Positions 10,340 through 21,302 of a stretch of 64,000 nucleotides of DNA are shown here, piece after piece. How positions within the stretch are numbered: position 1 is the stretch's first letter; each line of letters opens with the position of its first letter. Source of the stretch: Asterochloris sp. CNOR1. Lineage: Eukaryota > Chlorophyta > Trebouxiophyceae > Trebouxiales > Trebouxiaceae. The translations under genes were made by a program, and so were the position numbers. The stretch lies in NCBI GenBank assembly GCA_963969365.1, contig OZ017752.1, forward strand, positions 1,798,001 through 1,862,000, in the 5' to 3' direction. The notes beneath the pieces were generated by a model. It made no database searches. It saw only the letters and a list, made by a program, of their open reading frames with translations, and was not told where the DNA came from.

Positions 10340-13180
10340 TTACTGTTGAGTGACCCTGCGGCTGGGGAAGGGGGAGGTCCCATAGCTGCTTGAGGATTTG
10401 CTCACAGGGGGAGTCCTGGTGCCACCAACAGCACCCATGTATGAGTGTGCAGCAGCTGCAACGGCAGCTGCCCCCATAGTGCTGCCCCCCTGGGTGACCT
10501 GGCACTTGAAGCCGGCAGCCACGTCAGCACCACATATGTCGGCAATGCCTTCTTCAAAAATAGTTTGATATGGCTGGAAACCTGTGAAGATCCCACCATC
10601 TGCCATGACAGAGTTGCGCTGCCCTGGAGCATCCCGTCTGAGGTGCTTCATCAGGCCAGCGACAGCGGCCGCAAGAAGCTTGGCACTGCGCTGCATGATC
10701 AGCACACTGATGCGCTTCATCTGCATCAGCAGAGCAGGCATCAGGCTTGTGACTGAGAACTACCAACGTGCTTCACACTGGCAGCGCCGCGGCCGGCCAA
10801 GCTGCTAATGCCTGCTGGGTTCCTGCGCGGATGCATCTGTGCGGCCACACCAGGTCAATGGGCAGCACAATCTCAGCAGCCAAGCCAGCAGAGCCGATGT
10901 GCCCGCCTTGCAGCTCCCTGGAGGCGCCTTGAAGTGCCTGAGCTGTGCAGCTCCCTCACCACATGTGCCGCCTGCTGCGAAACGTGCTGGACGCCCAGGG
11001 CCTCATGCAGCAGAGCCCTGACGTCTGACAGGTGGACAGACACGTCCAGGTAGGCACGCGTGACATGATAGGCCTGGAGTGAGCCAGGCTTCTCCAGTGA
11101 TGCCAGGCTCTGCAAGCCAAACATGTTGGCCTCTGTTGCAAACCTGCAGAGAAGCAAACCACGGGTGACAAGCCAGACATTCCAAGGAACATGAGGTCTT
11201 GTGAGCCCAGAGACTCTGCACGCTGTGGCGAAGTGGGACATGCTAGCCACGAAAGCGATGCAGTCGAGCTCAAGTTGTGAACGCTGCAGGCAGGGGCACC
11301 CCGACAAAGCACAGCATTGGACAGAATGCAGCCTGCTGACAAGCTTGACCATAACGCTGCAACAGCTGGGTAGGAAGGGCGCTCTGGCTGTGTGCCTAGC
11401 GGTAAGAGTGCCCACAAAAGTCAGCGCTAGGCACAGGGAGAATGTTCTCAGAAGCCATCAGCAGGACACGACAGTCACCTGATCAGAATGCGCCGCACAA
11501 TGTCGCCCAGATACAGCCCAGCAGTCATCTTCTCAAAGATGGCCTCTCCAGGGCAGCTGCTGCCTGCGTCCAGCTGGCAGTCCTCAAGGAGCCGAGGCAG
11601 GCAAGGGTGATTGAAGTTGGCCGCCTCTGTGTTCAGGATGAGGTCTGAGGTGCGGGGTCTGTAGTGGGGCAGCCATTTCTGCACGAATCAGGGGTGATAG
11701 CTCCACCAGTACATGACAAGTTCATACAGCAGGCTCCTGAGTCCTGCCAGCCACAGCATGAGTTTGAAGAGCAACAGAAGATGAGCACCAGTCCGGCAGC
11801 TGCAGGGGGGGCAGCGGGGTCACCTGGATGTGCGACAGCTGCTCCACATAGCACACATTGCTGCCTGCATGGAGCCAGATCTGCAGTGAGCGCCAGCGCT
11901 GCAGCTTGTGTGGCAGGCTGTGTTGACTGTGCAGGAGTAGCCAGTGCGCATGCTGGCTGAAGAGTTATGGATGTGACCCACCTGTCCCCATGATGACAGC
12001 TATATTGCTGTCCTCGGCAAAATCAAAGCGTGCTGCTGCAAGTAGGCCCGCTGTATCATTGACCAGGGCAGCAACATGGGCTATGATGCCCTGCAGCCAA
12101 GCATGCAGCAGGACTGAGGCGGCCTATGCACTGCAGAGACACTAGGGCAGCATGTTTGCCATAGAGGCATACATGGCTGAGGAAGCCTATGCACGCATAG
12201 GCATGCACATCTGAGGCAGCACATGCACAGCAGAGGCATACAGCAGGCAAGGCCTGCGCACCTTGCGTTTAAAAGCCTCAATCAGCAGAGTGACTGGGCA
12301 CTGGCCCACAGCGCCCTCATTTGCAAATCCTTTGGTCCAGTGTGTCAAACGGCCCTACAGCAGCAAGCGTCCTTCAGCGGATACTTGGGGAATAACTCGG
12401 CAACCAGCCTGTGCTGTGGAGGTGCAGACCTGGTTGATGGACGTCTGCTCTATGGGGAAGCTGAAGCAGAAGCCAAGAATGGCCTCATCAGTCTCAGATT
12501 GGACGTTCCTGCGAGATCATGTCACAGGAGCTTTCAGTCATGCTGAATTGCTGTGATCAGGCAGGCTCAGGCGGCCTGGTTGCAAAGCGTGGCAGCCCCA
12601 CGCTCTGCAGGTGGCCGACAGGATACCGGAACACAGCCTTGCGCACCTGCCTATAGACTTCGCAAAGTGCAGCAGTGACTGCGCAATGTCATCAAAAAGC
12701 TGGGAGGCATGGCATGTCAATTGCTCAGGCCTCATCCTGACCTCGGACTGTTCCATCTCAGCCTGCAGCAGATACAGGTCATTGAAGGGTCAAGGGAGGC
12801 AGCGACGGCACACACACCCACACACTCAGTCGCACCAGCTGGTGCCGTCCTGGTCCAAAGGTGCACAGAGCAATCCTCAACATGCTGCCGCCCAGGTTGA
12901 TGCTCCAAAAGGTGCCCTTCTCATGGCCTGCAGAGCTGTGACATGCATGGTGAGGGCACGCAGCCGCTGGAGCAGCAGCTGGTCTGCACAGCTCACCATC
13001 TGGCAAAATGTCCAGCATTGGCAGCAATGCCAGCGAGCTGTCAAGTTCGGCCTTCAAGCCATCCTCAAGCTCCTGACAGAAGCCCTCCTGAATGGCTCTC
13101 AGCCGACTGGCATCCAGAGTCAGCTGCTGCTCGTAATGCTGCAGCAGCTGCTGTTCTCTGTCACTCAGACTGGTCTGCAT
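10340..13180 (-). CDS. HXK: Hexokinase, divergent (possibly hexokinase-like)
   Basis: Phosphorylates glucose or other hexoses with ATP if active. Minus-strand exons give a full hexokinase order: Met at 13180 (MQTSLSDREQQLLQHYEQ); GTFWSINLGGSMLRIALCTF (about 12930-12855); ILGFCFSFPIEQTSINQ (about 12500-12430); HWTKGFANEGAVGQCPVTLL (about 12350-12265); AHVAALVNDTAGLLAAARFD (about 12095-11995); VIMGT joined to GSNVCYVEQL; an exon at 11650-11475 with GEAIFEKMTAGLYLGDIVRR; FATEANMFGLQSL (about 11140); and a last exon with VMADGGIF, ending at 10340. The Ser of FSFP, Lys of WTKGF and catalytic Asp of LVNDT are present. The phosphate-1 motif is LGGSMLR instead of LGGTNFR, and the adenosine-site glycine loop is also altered (GGSTMGAAAVAA without the usual Asp). 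No clear organelle-targeting peptide is seen. Confidence 0.85.
12112..12238. repeat. Three diverged short repeats in a hexokinase intron
   Basis: Units beginning ctgagg-ggcctatgcac occur at about 12112-12140, 12176-12203 and 12210-12238, each about 28 bp and separated by unrelated spacers. They are all inside the intron between the WTKGF and LVNDT exons. Confidence 0.5.
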
Positions 13181-13473
13181 CGGCCTAGACTGGGCAGTCT
13201 TGCCAGATCAAGCCTCAGCTGATCCTCTCCAGAATGGCAGTTGCCGGAACTGCACAGATGAAGTCCCATCGCATGGCGAGACTGGGCTCCATCTGGTCAA
13301 GCCAATAGTTTGACCAGCAGAGGGGGATGGGCCCTGCTGACGCCGTCAATGCTGCACAAACATAGCAGAGTGAAGTCTGGAAACTGTGACAGCCCCAGGC
13401 CTCACGCGGTTTCAAGAGGCCAGCCATTGAAGCCAGATTGCGCCAGTGGGGTGCTCCTGTAGTTTGTGAAGGA

Positions 13474-16400
13474 ATGCTGGCAGCAATGGCCCGGCACGGA
13501 TCACTTCTGCTGGCAGCTTGGGCAGTGGCCTGCATCGGGGTGCCAGCCTCTGCCTACTACCTCCCAGGCACATACCCCCAGGAGTTCCTGCCCGGCCAGC
13601 AACTGCAGGGTGAGCGTCAGGCTCATGCATCGCTTGGCATCTGATTGGACGTGCCATGACGGCCTCAGCAGCCATCTGCCAGCTGTCCACCAGTCAGCAT
13701 GCTGTCCTGGCAACCGCCGAGGGCTGCAGCTCAATTGACTGGTGCTGCCTCTTGCAGCTCAAGTCAACTCACTAACCTCATCAGATGCCGAGCTGCCCTT
13801 TGAGTACTACTCGATGCCATTCTGCAAGCCGCTAGAGGGCGTCCGCAAGGCTCTCAGCACTGTCAACCCAGGCACCATCCTGCTGGGCACAGCCATCGAA
13901 AATTCGCCTTACAACTTCTCCATGCTGGTGAGGCCAGGCAGCTTGGCCTGAAGCGAATCGCAGCCCCTCCCGTGGTGCTCTCGGAACAGCAGGAGATGCT
14001 CTACACCCTCATGAGCATTGCAGGTCCTGAAAAGGCAATTGCTTGTGCTCAGCCGTGGTGGGTACGGTATACAGCACGGCGCTTGGCACCTTGCAGGCGC
14101 CCTGCTGCCGTCTTGTCGACCCTTAGTTCCCTGCTAAACTGCAGACTGAGGAGCACGCCAAAGCTGTCTGTGCCCCCAAGAACCATTACACCCCGCTGAC
14201 AGAGGAGGAGGTTCAGGTGTGTGCCGCGTTTGGCACTTCAATTAAAATGCTCGTGCTGTGCTCCCTGGCAAACGACACTGCCGTCGAAGCTGCCATGTGC
14301 AGAGCAGAGCATTTCCACACTCTACAACAATGCTCGTTGCATCTCCTGACTGGTCGGGCTGATGCATAGCCTACCAGGGGGCCTTACCTTTGTCAACCTG
14401 TGGCACGCGACCAATAGCAGTGCTGCATCCTGCTGCTGCACATGACTGCCCAACAGCACGCCCCTGCCTGCAGCAGGAGCTCAACAACGAGCCAAACATT
14501 CTGGGCCATGTGCAGCAATGCCTCAGGCTTAATTTCTAGCCCCTGCCTGCTGCAGAACCTCAAGGATAAGATTGATGGGCAGTACCGAATCAGGCTGATT
14601 TTGGACAATCTGCCCATCACAACATATGACCTGGAGGACCAGCCAGAGTCCATTCGTCCAGGCTTTGAAGTGGGGTATAAGAATGATGAGGGGTACTTTG
14701 TCAACAACCATCTCATGTTCAAGATTCTGGTGCACCAAACCAATGGGCAGTACACGCGGGCACGCCAGGACCTGGCGGAGATTGAGGCGGCGGCGGTTGT
14801 GGAGGTAAGCACTCAACTGACTGAGGCAGCATCTGTTCTTTGCACTCCATGCTGCGTGGCTGCCTGCATGCCTGTTGGTGGCTGCTAGCTTCTTCCCAAA
14901 TGTTGGGAAAGGTTGCAACTGCAGCAGTGCTGAAGGCAAGGCCCCAACTGGTCATCTTCCAGGGGCTAGTGGCTGGGTGGTGACCTGCCTGCTTGCCGCA
15001 ACCTCATCTGTTCAGCCATGGTCATGCAGGATGGTTTGCACCCCCCGCTGCATGCTGCACCGCACCTCTCTTCATCCCTGTTGCTTCAGGGCGGAGCCAG
15101 GCGTCTTCTTAAGAATCGTCAGTTGGCTACGCTGATGCGTCGAGCTGGACGGCAGCTGTCTGCCAAGCAGCCTGAGGGGCTGGACGATGAAGAGGCGCTG
15201 GACGACTTCCTGGCAGAGGATGACAAGTCGATGTACATGGTGAGGAAGGTTGCAAGCACAACTGCAGTGACGCCTCCTGGTGCCCAGCCTACAGACAAAA
15301 GGAGTTGTGAGGGCCTAGAGAGGCCTCGTCACTTGCCGGTGGGAGGATCTGCACTAGCAGCACCGAAAGTTTGCTGCTCGTGTACATGGCCAAGCTCGAC
15401 CACAAGGGCTGCTGTCAGCAGTATCTGGGGCTGCCACCTCAGCCCCCACCTGCAATTTTGCGCTGGCAGAGGACATGATGCAAAAAGTAGCCGCCAGTGA
15501 CGCTTGCTTCTCTGCCTCTGGCAGCGGCAGCGCGACAATCCCGTCCCGCCTTACACAGTCTCATTTGAAGTGCGGTGGGCGCTCCTGCAGGTTGTTGGCT
15601 TTGAGATCATGGCCTGCAGCATCAAGCGCAAGGCTGGTGCCCCAATTGAGGCCATCAGCTGTGTGAGCAATGAAGACAAGCCTCCACCACCTCAGCCAGT
15701 TGTCAAAGGTAGGGGGGCATGGCCTGTTGCTGCCACAGATCAGCAGCGCTGTCTGTCTGCATCAAGAGCTAGGAGCTGAGCTGCATTGCTGTTTGCTGGC
15801 TGGCACGTGATGCAGTGCTTTCGCCCGCCAGTGTCCAAAGTCCCCGAGGTGCACATAGCAACCCTGACCTCGCCCTCTGACTGTGCATTGTCTTGGGTCG
15901 GAATGGCCGTGCCCCCTGCAGCTGCTGAGTGGTTCTGTGCACAGCAAGTGATGTAGTCTGGGAGGAGCTGATCGCTCAGGGATGCTCAGTCATTCACCTG
16001 TCAGCCTCCTGCAAGCAGCTGAGAGTGTGCAGCCTTTTGGTGCGCAGAGGCCAACTTTGCGTGCGGCTCTGACCTGTGGTGGCCTGAGGCAGCACCTGTT
16101 GCCTGCAGATGCTGAGATCAGGTGCTCAGTGGAGCACACACTGCCTGCTGCCAAGATCTGCATGCACGGGCATCACATGCAGCTGGTTGAGCATGTCACT
16201 TGGCCCTCTTCAGAAGCTGAGATTGTGTACAGCTCGAAGAGTATGGGGCCCAGTCAGAGATCCCTGCACACATGTTACTTCCCCCCGCAAGAATTCTTGC
16301 AACTCAAGACTCGTCCATCTCCCCTCCGCAGATGCGGAGATTGTTTACAGCTATGATGTGTACTGGGACCAGTCGGAGATCAACTGGGCCTCCCGGTGGG

Positions 16401-19389
16401 ACGCCTACCTCAAGATGCCTGGGGGCCGCGTGCACTGGTTCTCCATCCTCAACAGCCTCATGGTGGTGCTGGTCATGAGCTCCATTGTGGCCATGATCAT
16501 GATGCGAACCATCCGCCGCGATCTGCAGCGCTATGAGGGCCTCTTGGGGGACCCAGGTGTGCTGCACAAACGTCTTTCGTTCCCCGGCTGGCAGCAACAA
16601 CTGTCTGCTTGTGTCGCCAACCATTCGCTGCAACCTGCAGCGCTATGAGGTTCTCCTGGGGGAGCCAGGTGGGCTGCTGTCTGGGACAGCGCCAGGGGCC
16701 TCATTGTGGTGCTGTACGCACAGTTCCGCTGGGGGGTTCTGTTTGTCTGCTGTTTTGTGGAGGGTCAGGCATCAGGGACTGGACAGAAGCTGGCATGGAG
16801 CGCAGCGCGATGGGTCCAATGTGGTTGCATGCCCCAGTGCTATCTTGCAGCTGAGAGGGACTAGAGACCCTGTGCTGGATGGTCACCACTGCAGTTGCAT
16901 AGCCTTGCACTAGTCACAGCACTGGCCTACCATGGCAAGATGCAGCGCTGCTGGCATCTGTGCCAATTTTCTTGTATTTCCCTTCCAAGTGAAGCGTGGG
17001 CCTGCAGCGACAGCAGCTGGTGTTCATTGCCATCTCGTGCAGGCAGCGATCTCGAGGAGTCTGGCTGGAAGATGGTGTCAGGGGACGTGTTCAGGCCTCC
17101 CAAGGATGCGATGCTGCTGTGTGTGCAGCTGGGCAGCGGCGTGCAAATCATCACCTCTTCCTTTGCTACCTTGCTGTTTGCTGCACTTGGTGAGGCCTGC
17201 ATGCTGTATGACATGGCGGCCTGTCTGCAGCTCAAGCCTTGACATGCCTTGAAGTACTGCCAATCTGGAAAGCAGCCTGTCACCGGCTGAGCTTTGCCGC
17301 AGCAGCCTCTATGGCCTGAGGTCACATTTGCAGCCCATCTGCCTGCCTTGCTACAATGTCTGGGATGTCATCTGCCTGCCTCATGTACAGCATCTGGCAC
17401 GACCTCAAGCTCACGTGTGGTGCCTGCGGCAGCAGCTCCACGCATTCACTCAGACCCTGAAGTCAAGGCCCCTCCTTTCTGTGCAGGCTTTCTGTCTCCC
17501 GCCATCAGGGGCGCCCTCCTCACGGCGCTGTTGGTGATGTACCTGCTGCTGGCGGTGGCTGCTGGCTTTGCCTCAGTCTGGCTTTGGGGCATCATCCACC
17601 GCAGCTACGAGGGCTGGTGAGCGCCATACATGGCACTGCTGCCCGCACACCAAGAGCCAGCTGGCTTGCAGCTTGGTCCAGTTGCCCAGAACTGCACGCT
17701 TCCTCTGCGCATGTGCAGTTGCCAGTCTGGTGGTGCCATCAGCAGGCATCAACCGCATTGCTTGGGCTGTCGTGGGCCAGCAGTTGTGCCCCTGGTCTCA
17801 CCCGTCATGAGTGGCTGCCATGTGGCTGCTTTCGCACTTCCTGCTCCACATCAAGGCTGCCTGCCTCGCATACAACTTCATGTCCAGCCGAACCCCCCAG
17901 CTCGCAACCTGACACGACGCTGCCATAGAGAAGAGCCAGCCCAAGTCAGAATCTGCCCTCCCACGTTGCACTGTCTGCAGGTATGGAGTAGCCTGGCGCG
18001 TGGCCTGCTACTTCCCCGGCTTGTCCCTGCTGGCGCTCAGCTTCCTGAACGTGCTGATCCACCACACAGGCACCACAGGGGCCATTCCCCTGGGCGCCTT
18101 CTTCTCGCTCATCATCTTCTGGTTCCTGATCTCCATCCCACTCTGCTTCTCAGGTCAGCAGCAGGCCCAACAGGCAGATTCGAAATGCTTGCATTGCATT
18201 TTCATCCTGTCCTGCTGCCTGAGGCATGCTTTGCATGGCTGTAATGCCATTGAGTGATCCTGCGTTGATCTGAGCTGGTTGGCCTCAGGCAGCCTATACT
18301 GCCACTTGGCCCCGCCAAAGCAGCTGGCACGGGGGCCCAGGCTGCTGAGAAGTGGTGCTGCAAGAGCCTGCACTGCCAGTCTGATCTGTTCAGTGCCACA
18401 TGGTGATGCCACTGCCCTGCACCTGCCTCTCAGTGCATTGCATACACTGCAGGCGGCTTGGTGGCAGCCAAGCAGTCGGTGATCAGCTACCCGACCAGGA
18501 CCAACCAGATTCCCCGCCACATCCCACCCCCTCACTGGGCCTCCCACCCCTACATCCTGTGTGCAGCAGCCGGCCTGCTGCCCTTTGGCACCGTTTTTGT
18601 GGAGTTGTACTTTGCCATGACCTCCATCTGGCAGGTGAGTACCAGTGGCCTGCTACAGGGCTGCTCAACTTGAGGTTGAGCTGCACAACTTGTGCTGTGA
18701 TTGAGCACATCAGTCACCTATGCAGGTCATGAGCAACATCTGCGTCCACGTCCCTTTGAGTGCCACCACAGCTTGCGCTGTCACGGATTGGGGTCTGTCA
18801 GCAGGGCCCATTACCAGCCATCAGCAGGGTGCTGGAGTGTATTCTCAGCTGACGACTGTGGCTGCAGGGATACTTTTACTACATCTTTGGCTTCTGCTTC
18901 ATTGTGGGCCTGTTGACTGTGATCATCACTGTTGAGGTCTCAATCGTGTGTACCTACGTCCAACTTTGTGCAGAGGACTACCTCTGGTGGTGAGCACCTC
19001 AGCAGGCCATGTGTATGAAACTAAATGAAACTTGTGCATCCCTTGCCCCCTACTCACACTCAGTGGCCTCCAAATAAACCTGCAACACCTTGTGCAGTGC
19101 AGCCTCTCATACTCATTGCCTCTTCAGCAGCATAGCTGAGCCCCTTGTGCCGCCCTTCAGGTGGAGGTCCTTCTACAGGGGAGGCAGCTTGTCCTTCTAC
19201 ATGGCGCTGTATGCCATTGGATTCCTGTTCAGCACGCTCCATCTGCTCAACGGCTTCCTGTCAAGCATTGTGTACCTGTGTTACATGGTGCTCATCCTCT
19301 GGGCAGTATACTTGAGTTTTGGGACGGTTGGCTTCTTGTCTAGCTTCTTATTCACTTACAAGATCTTTGCTTCAGTGAAGGCAGATTAG
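13474..19389 (+). CDS. Transmembrane 9 superfamily (nonaspanin/EMP70) protein
   Basis: Golgi/endosome protein with a lumenal N-terminal domain and nine membrane helices. The ATG at 13474 gives a signal peptide (LLLAAWAVACIGVPASAYYL); another in-frame ATG at 13486 would serve equally. Exon groups: about 13757-13928 (LPFEYYSMPFCKPL, then ENSPYNF), about 14560-14804 (LPITTYDLEDQPES, then YFVNNHLMFKILVH), about 15088-15240 (acidic insert), about 15524-15712, 16332-16556 (YSYDVYWDQSEINWASRWDA, then TM1), about 17048-17192 (WKMVSGDVFRPP), 17487-17617, 17982-18152, about 18452-18632, 18870-18988 and about 19161-19389. It ends KIFASVKAD, matching the KxD-type C-terminal Golgi-retention signal of the family. 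The stop is TAG 19387-19389. About 290 bp separate its start from the divergent hexokinase start. Confidence 0.92.
16109..16385 (+). repeat. Copies of a TM9SF exon's 5' edge in the upstream intron
   Basis: The exon starting at 16332 (cag|atgcggagattgttta) is preceded by a longer degraded copy at 16214-16265 (cag|aagctgagattgtgta, continuing to a cagtcagagatc match) and a short one at 16109 (gcag|atgctgagatc). Each copy is preceded by a potential AG acceptor. Confidence 0.65.
16508..16668 (+). repeat. Copy of a TM9SF exon's 3' edge and donor in the downstream intron
   Basis: The last 49 nt of the exon ending at 16556 (ending ctatgagggcctcttggggg then acccag|gtgtgc) recur at 16620-16668 (ctatgaggttctcctggggg then agccag|gtgggc) with about eight substitutions. 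The copy ends in its own GT donor-like site. Confidence 0.8.
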
Positions 19390-19402
19390 CAACTTTAGCA
19401 CT

Positions 19403-19407
19403 TGTAA
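19403..19407 (+). promoter_or_regulatory. TGTAA polyadenylation signal for the TM9SF gene
   Basis: TGTAA, the usual green-algal nuclear poly(A) signal, lies 14 nt after the TAG stop. A five-base match has limited weight, but position and strand fit. Confidence 0.45.
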
Positions 19408-19492
19408 TGCACTCACTCAGCAGGCAAAGGCAGCAGCTATCTGCCAAAGTTACCATGACACAGCATGCATTTGACAACATGAGATGCACTTC

Positions 19493-21284
19493 TTATTGCA
19501 AATCCTTGTCCTTTCGCTTGCTCAGAAGTACATCAAAACTGTCCAGCGAGCGTTTGATGAGGTTCTTTGTATCATCATCAGCTGCTGCCCTTTTCTGTTG
19601 ATCAAGTTCAATCTTCTGCCTCTTGCGAGTCTCGCCAATCGCATCAGCATAAGACCTGCTCTCTTCCTGCAAACAGGGAACTTGCTGCTGAGAAGCGTGA
19701 CCAAGTCCACGCTATAAGGTGGCCTGGCTGAGAAGGCATGTGGGCTGAGCGCTACATATGTCTCACTGGCAGCACATCCTTACCGTGATCTGCTTGGCTG
19801 CCCGCTTAGTGCTTTTGGCAATGCTGCTGATGCCTGGTACTTGCAGGCCAGACACCTCCTCATTGGCGATTCTTTCAATCTGCAGACATGACAGCAGCGC
19901 CCCATGAGCAGCAAGTGCCATCTTGCACCTTTGTGTAGGATGCGGGCACTTGACAAATAGTGGCCCTGCTCTTCACCTGCACAGCACCGATGCATGCTTG
20001 ATTGAGAATGCAGCGCTGCCCCTCACCTGCACATGGATGGCGCAGGCAACAATGGAGAAGATGGTGAACCCATCCAGACGGAGTTCCAGGGCGCTGCGCA
20101 CCGCTGGCAGGCTATACAATGCCGCCAAGGTGTAGAATTTCGCAGCCTGCGCCTCATCATCAAGGGCAGCAAAGATCCAGGCCTGCAACCACCGCATTGA
20201 GTTATTCAGGTTTGTGAGCCTGCCTGTTGGCATGCGACAGCGTGCATTGGCTTGTGGGAAGCTTGCCAAGCTCAACTTTGCAGAGCCTGCGTGAGTGTTC
20301 ACCTGTGGGGACGCTCTGACATGAGCGCCGCTGCACTGTGTGGCCTGCTGCATGCTCCCCTGAAAGAGTGTGCTTGTCAGACTGCAAGTGCAAGAGGCAG
20401 ACCCCCCGCTCCCTACTCTCACTGCGCATGGAGCAAGGATGCCTGCAGCTGCTGCGCACTGTGCCACCGGCAGGTCGTGGCCGACACCAGCCAAGCTTCA
20501 TCAATGTGCTGTGCCCCTGGCTGCTGGCAGGCTGTGACTGCAGCCCACCGTCCAGTTGATCCAGGGAATGAAGCTGAGCACTGCCATGACTCCCCATCGC
20601 AGCTCGCGGGCCTCATCCTCATCCGTGTCCTGGCCCCTGCACTATGGAACTATGCAGGCTCAGTGGTGGTTGGCAGCACAGCAGGAAAGATGCAGGAGCA
20701 GCCCATGCGAAGCGGCAGCACCGGACAGCCTCCAGTGCAGGAGCAGGAGCAGGCAGCCAGCACTGACCAGAGTGGCAGAGCAGAAATTGCCTGGATCGGC
20801 ATTGATTCTTGCCAGCACAGCAGCTCTGCTGATGCAAGGTCCAGGTCAGCTTGGGACCTAAGTGCATGTCAGGAGGCCGACAACGCGGCAGCAGTCAGGC
20901 AGGGCAGTGAATGCGGGACTAGGCAACCTGCCTGAGTCGCCTCTCAACTTTCTGCTGATTCCGCTCACGGGACTCCCCAGTGATGAGAGGCATGGCTGAC
21001 CAAAGCATTGCCACAGCCAGTAGGACAGCTGTGTTTTGCACCAGGGCAGTCCCGTCTGCAATAAGCGCAATCTCTGCTACATGTTGCGCTGAGGCTGCAA
21101 CAAGCCTGCGCCTGGGTTGACGCATATGCAAGCTGTCTCTGCACATCGCAGGGGAGGCCTGCTGCAGGCCTTGAAGCAGGGCTGCAGGAGAGTGCCGATA
21201 CCTTTGCCATGCAGAATCTATATTGGACCTGCGGTGCACTGTGCAGAGTGCTAGTAAACTGCGCCAGCCACACAGGCAGGGCAT
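19493..21284 (-). CDS. Conserved-looking membrane protein of unknown function, possibly plastid
   Basis: I do not recognise a named family. Minus-strand exons: about 21284-20940 (a basic, Ala/Ser-rich N-terminus RQPRRRLVAASAQH, then helix TAVLLAVAMLWSAMPLITG), about 20620-20535 (DEDEARELRWGVMAVLSFIP then WINWT), about 20222-20030 (MRWLQAWIFAALDDEAQAAK, then FTIFSIVACAIHVQ), about 19878-19798 (IERIANEEVSGLQVPGISSI) and 19680-19493 (charged tail ending SKRKDKDLQ, TAA 19495-19493). It has three or four hydrophobic segments and a Lys/Arg/Asp-rich C-terminus. The N-terminus resembles a transit peptide (inference). The start at 21284 is only 18 nt from the ATG of the divergent Ctf8 gene; an in-frame ATG nearer 21153 (MCRDSLHMRQ) is an alternative. 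Confidence 0.6.
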
Positions 21285-21302
21285 GGCTGCTGGCCTCCCG
21301 GA

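Noticed and set aside
13215-13535. A 106-residue minus-strand frame between hexokinase and TM9SF
   Set aside because: It overlaps the signal-peptide exon of TM9SF on the opposite strand and does not extend the hexokinase N-terminus.
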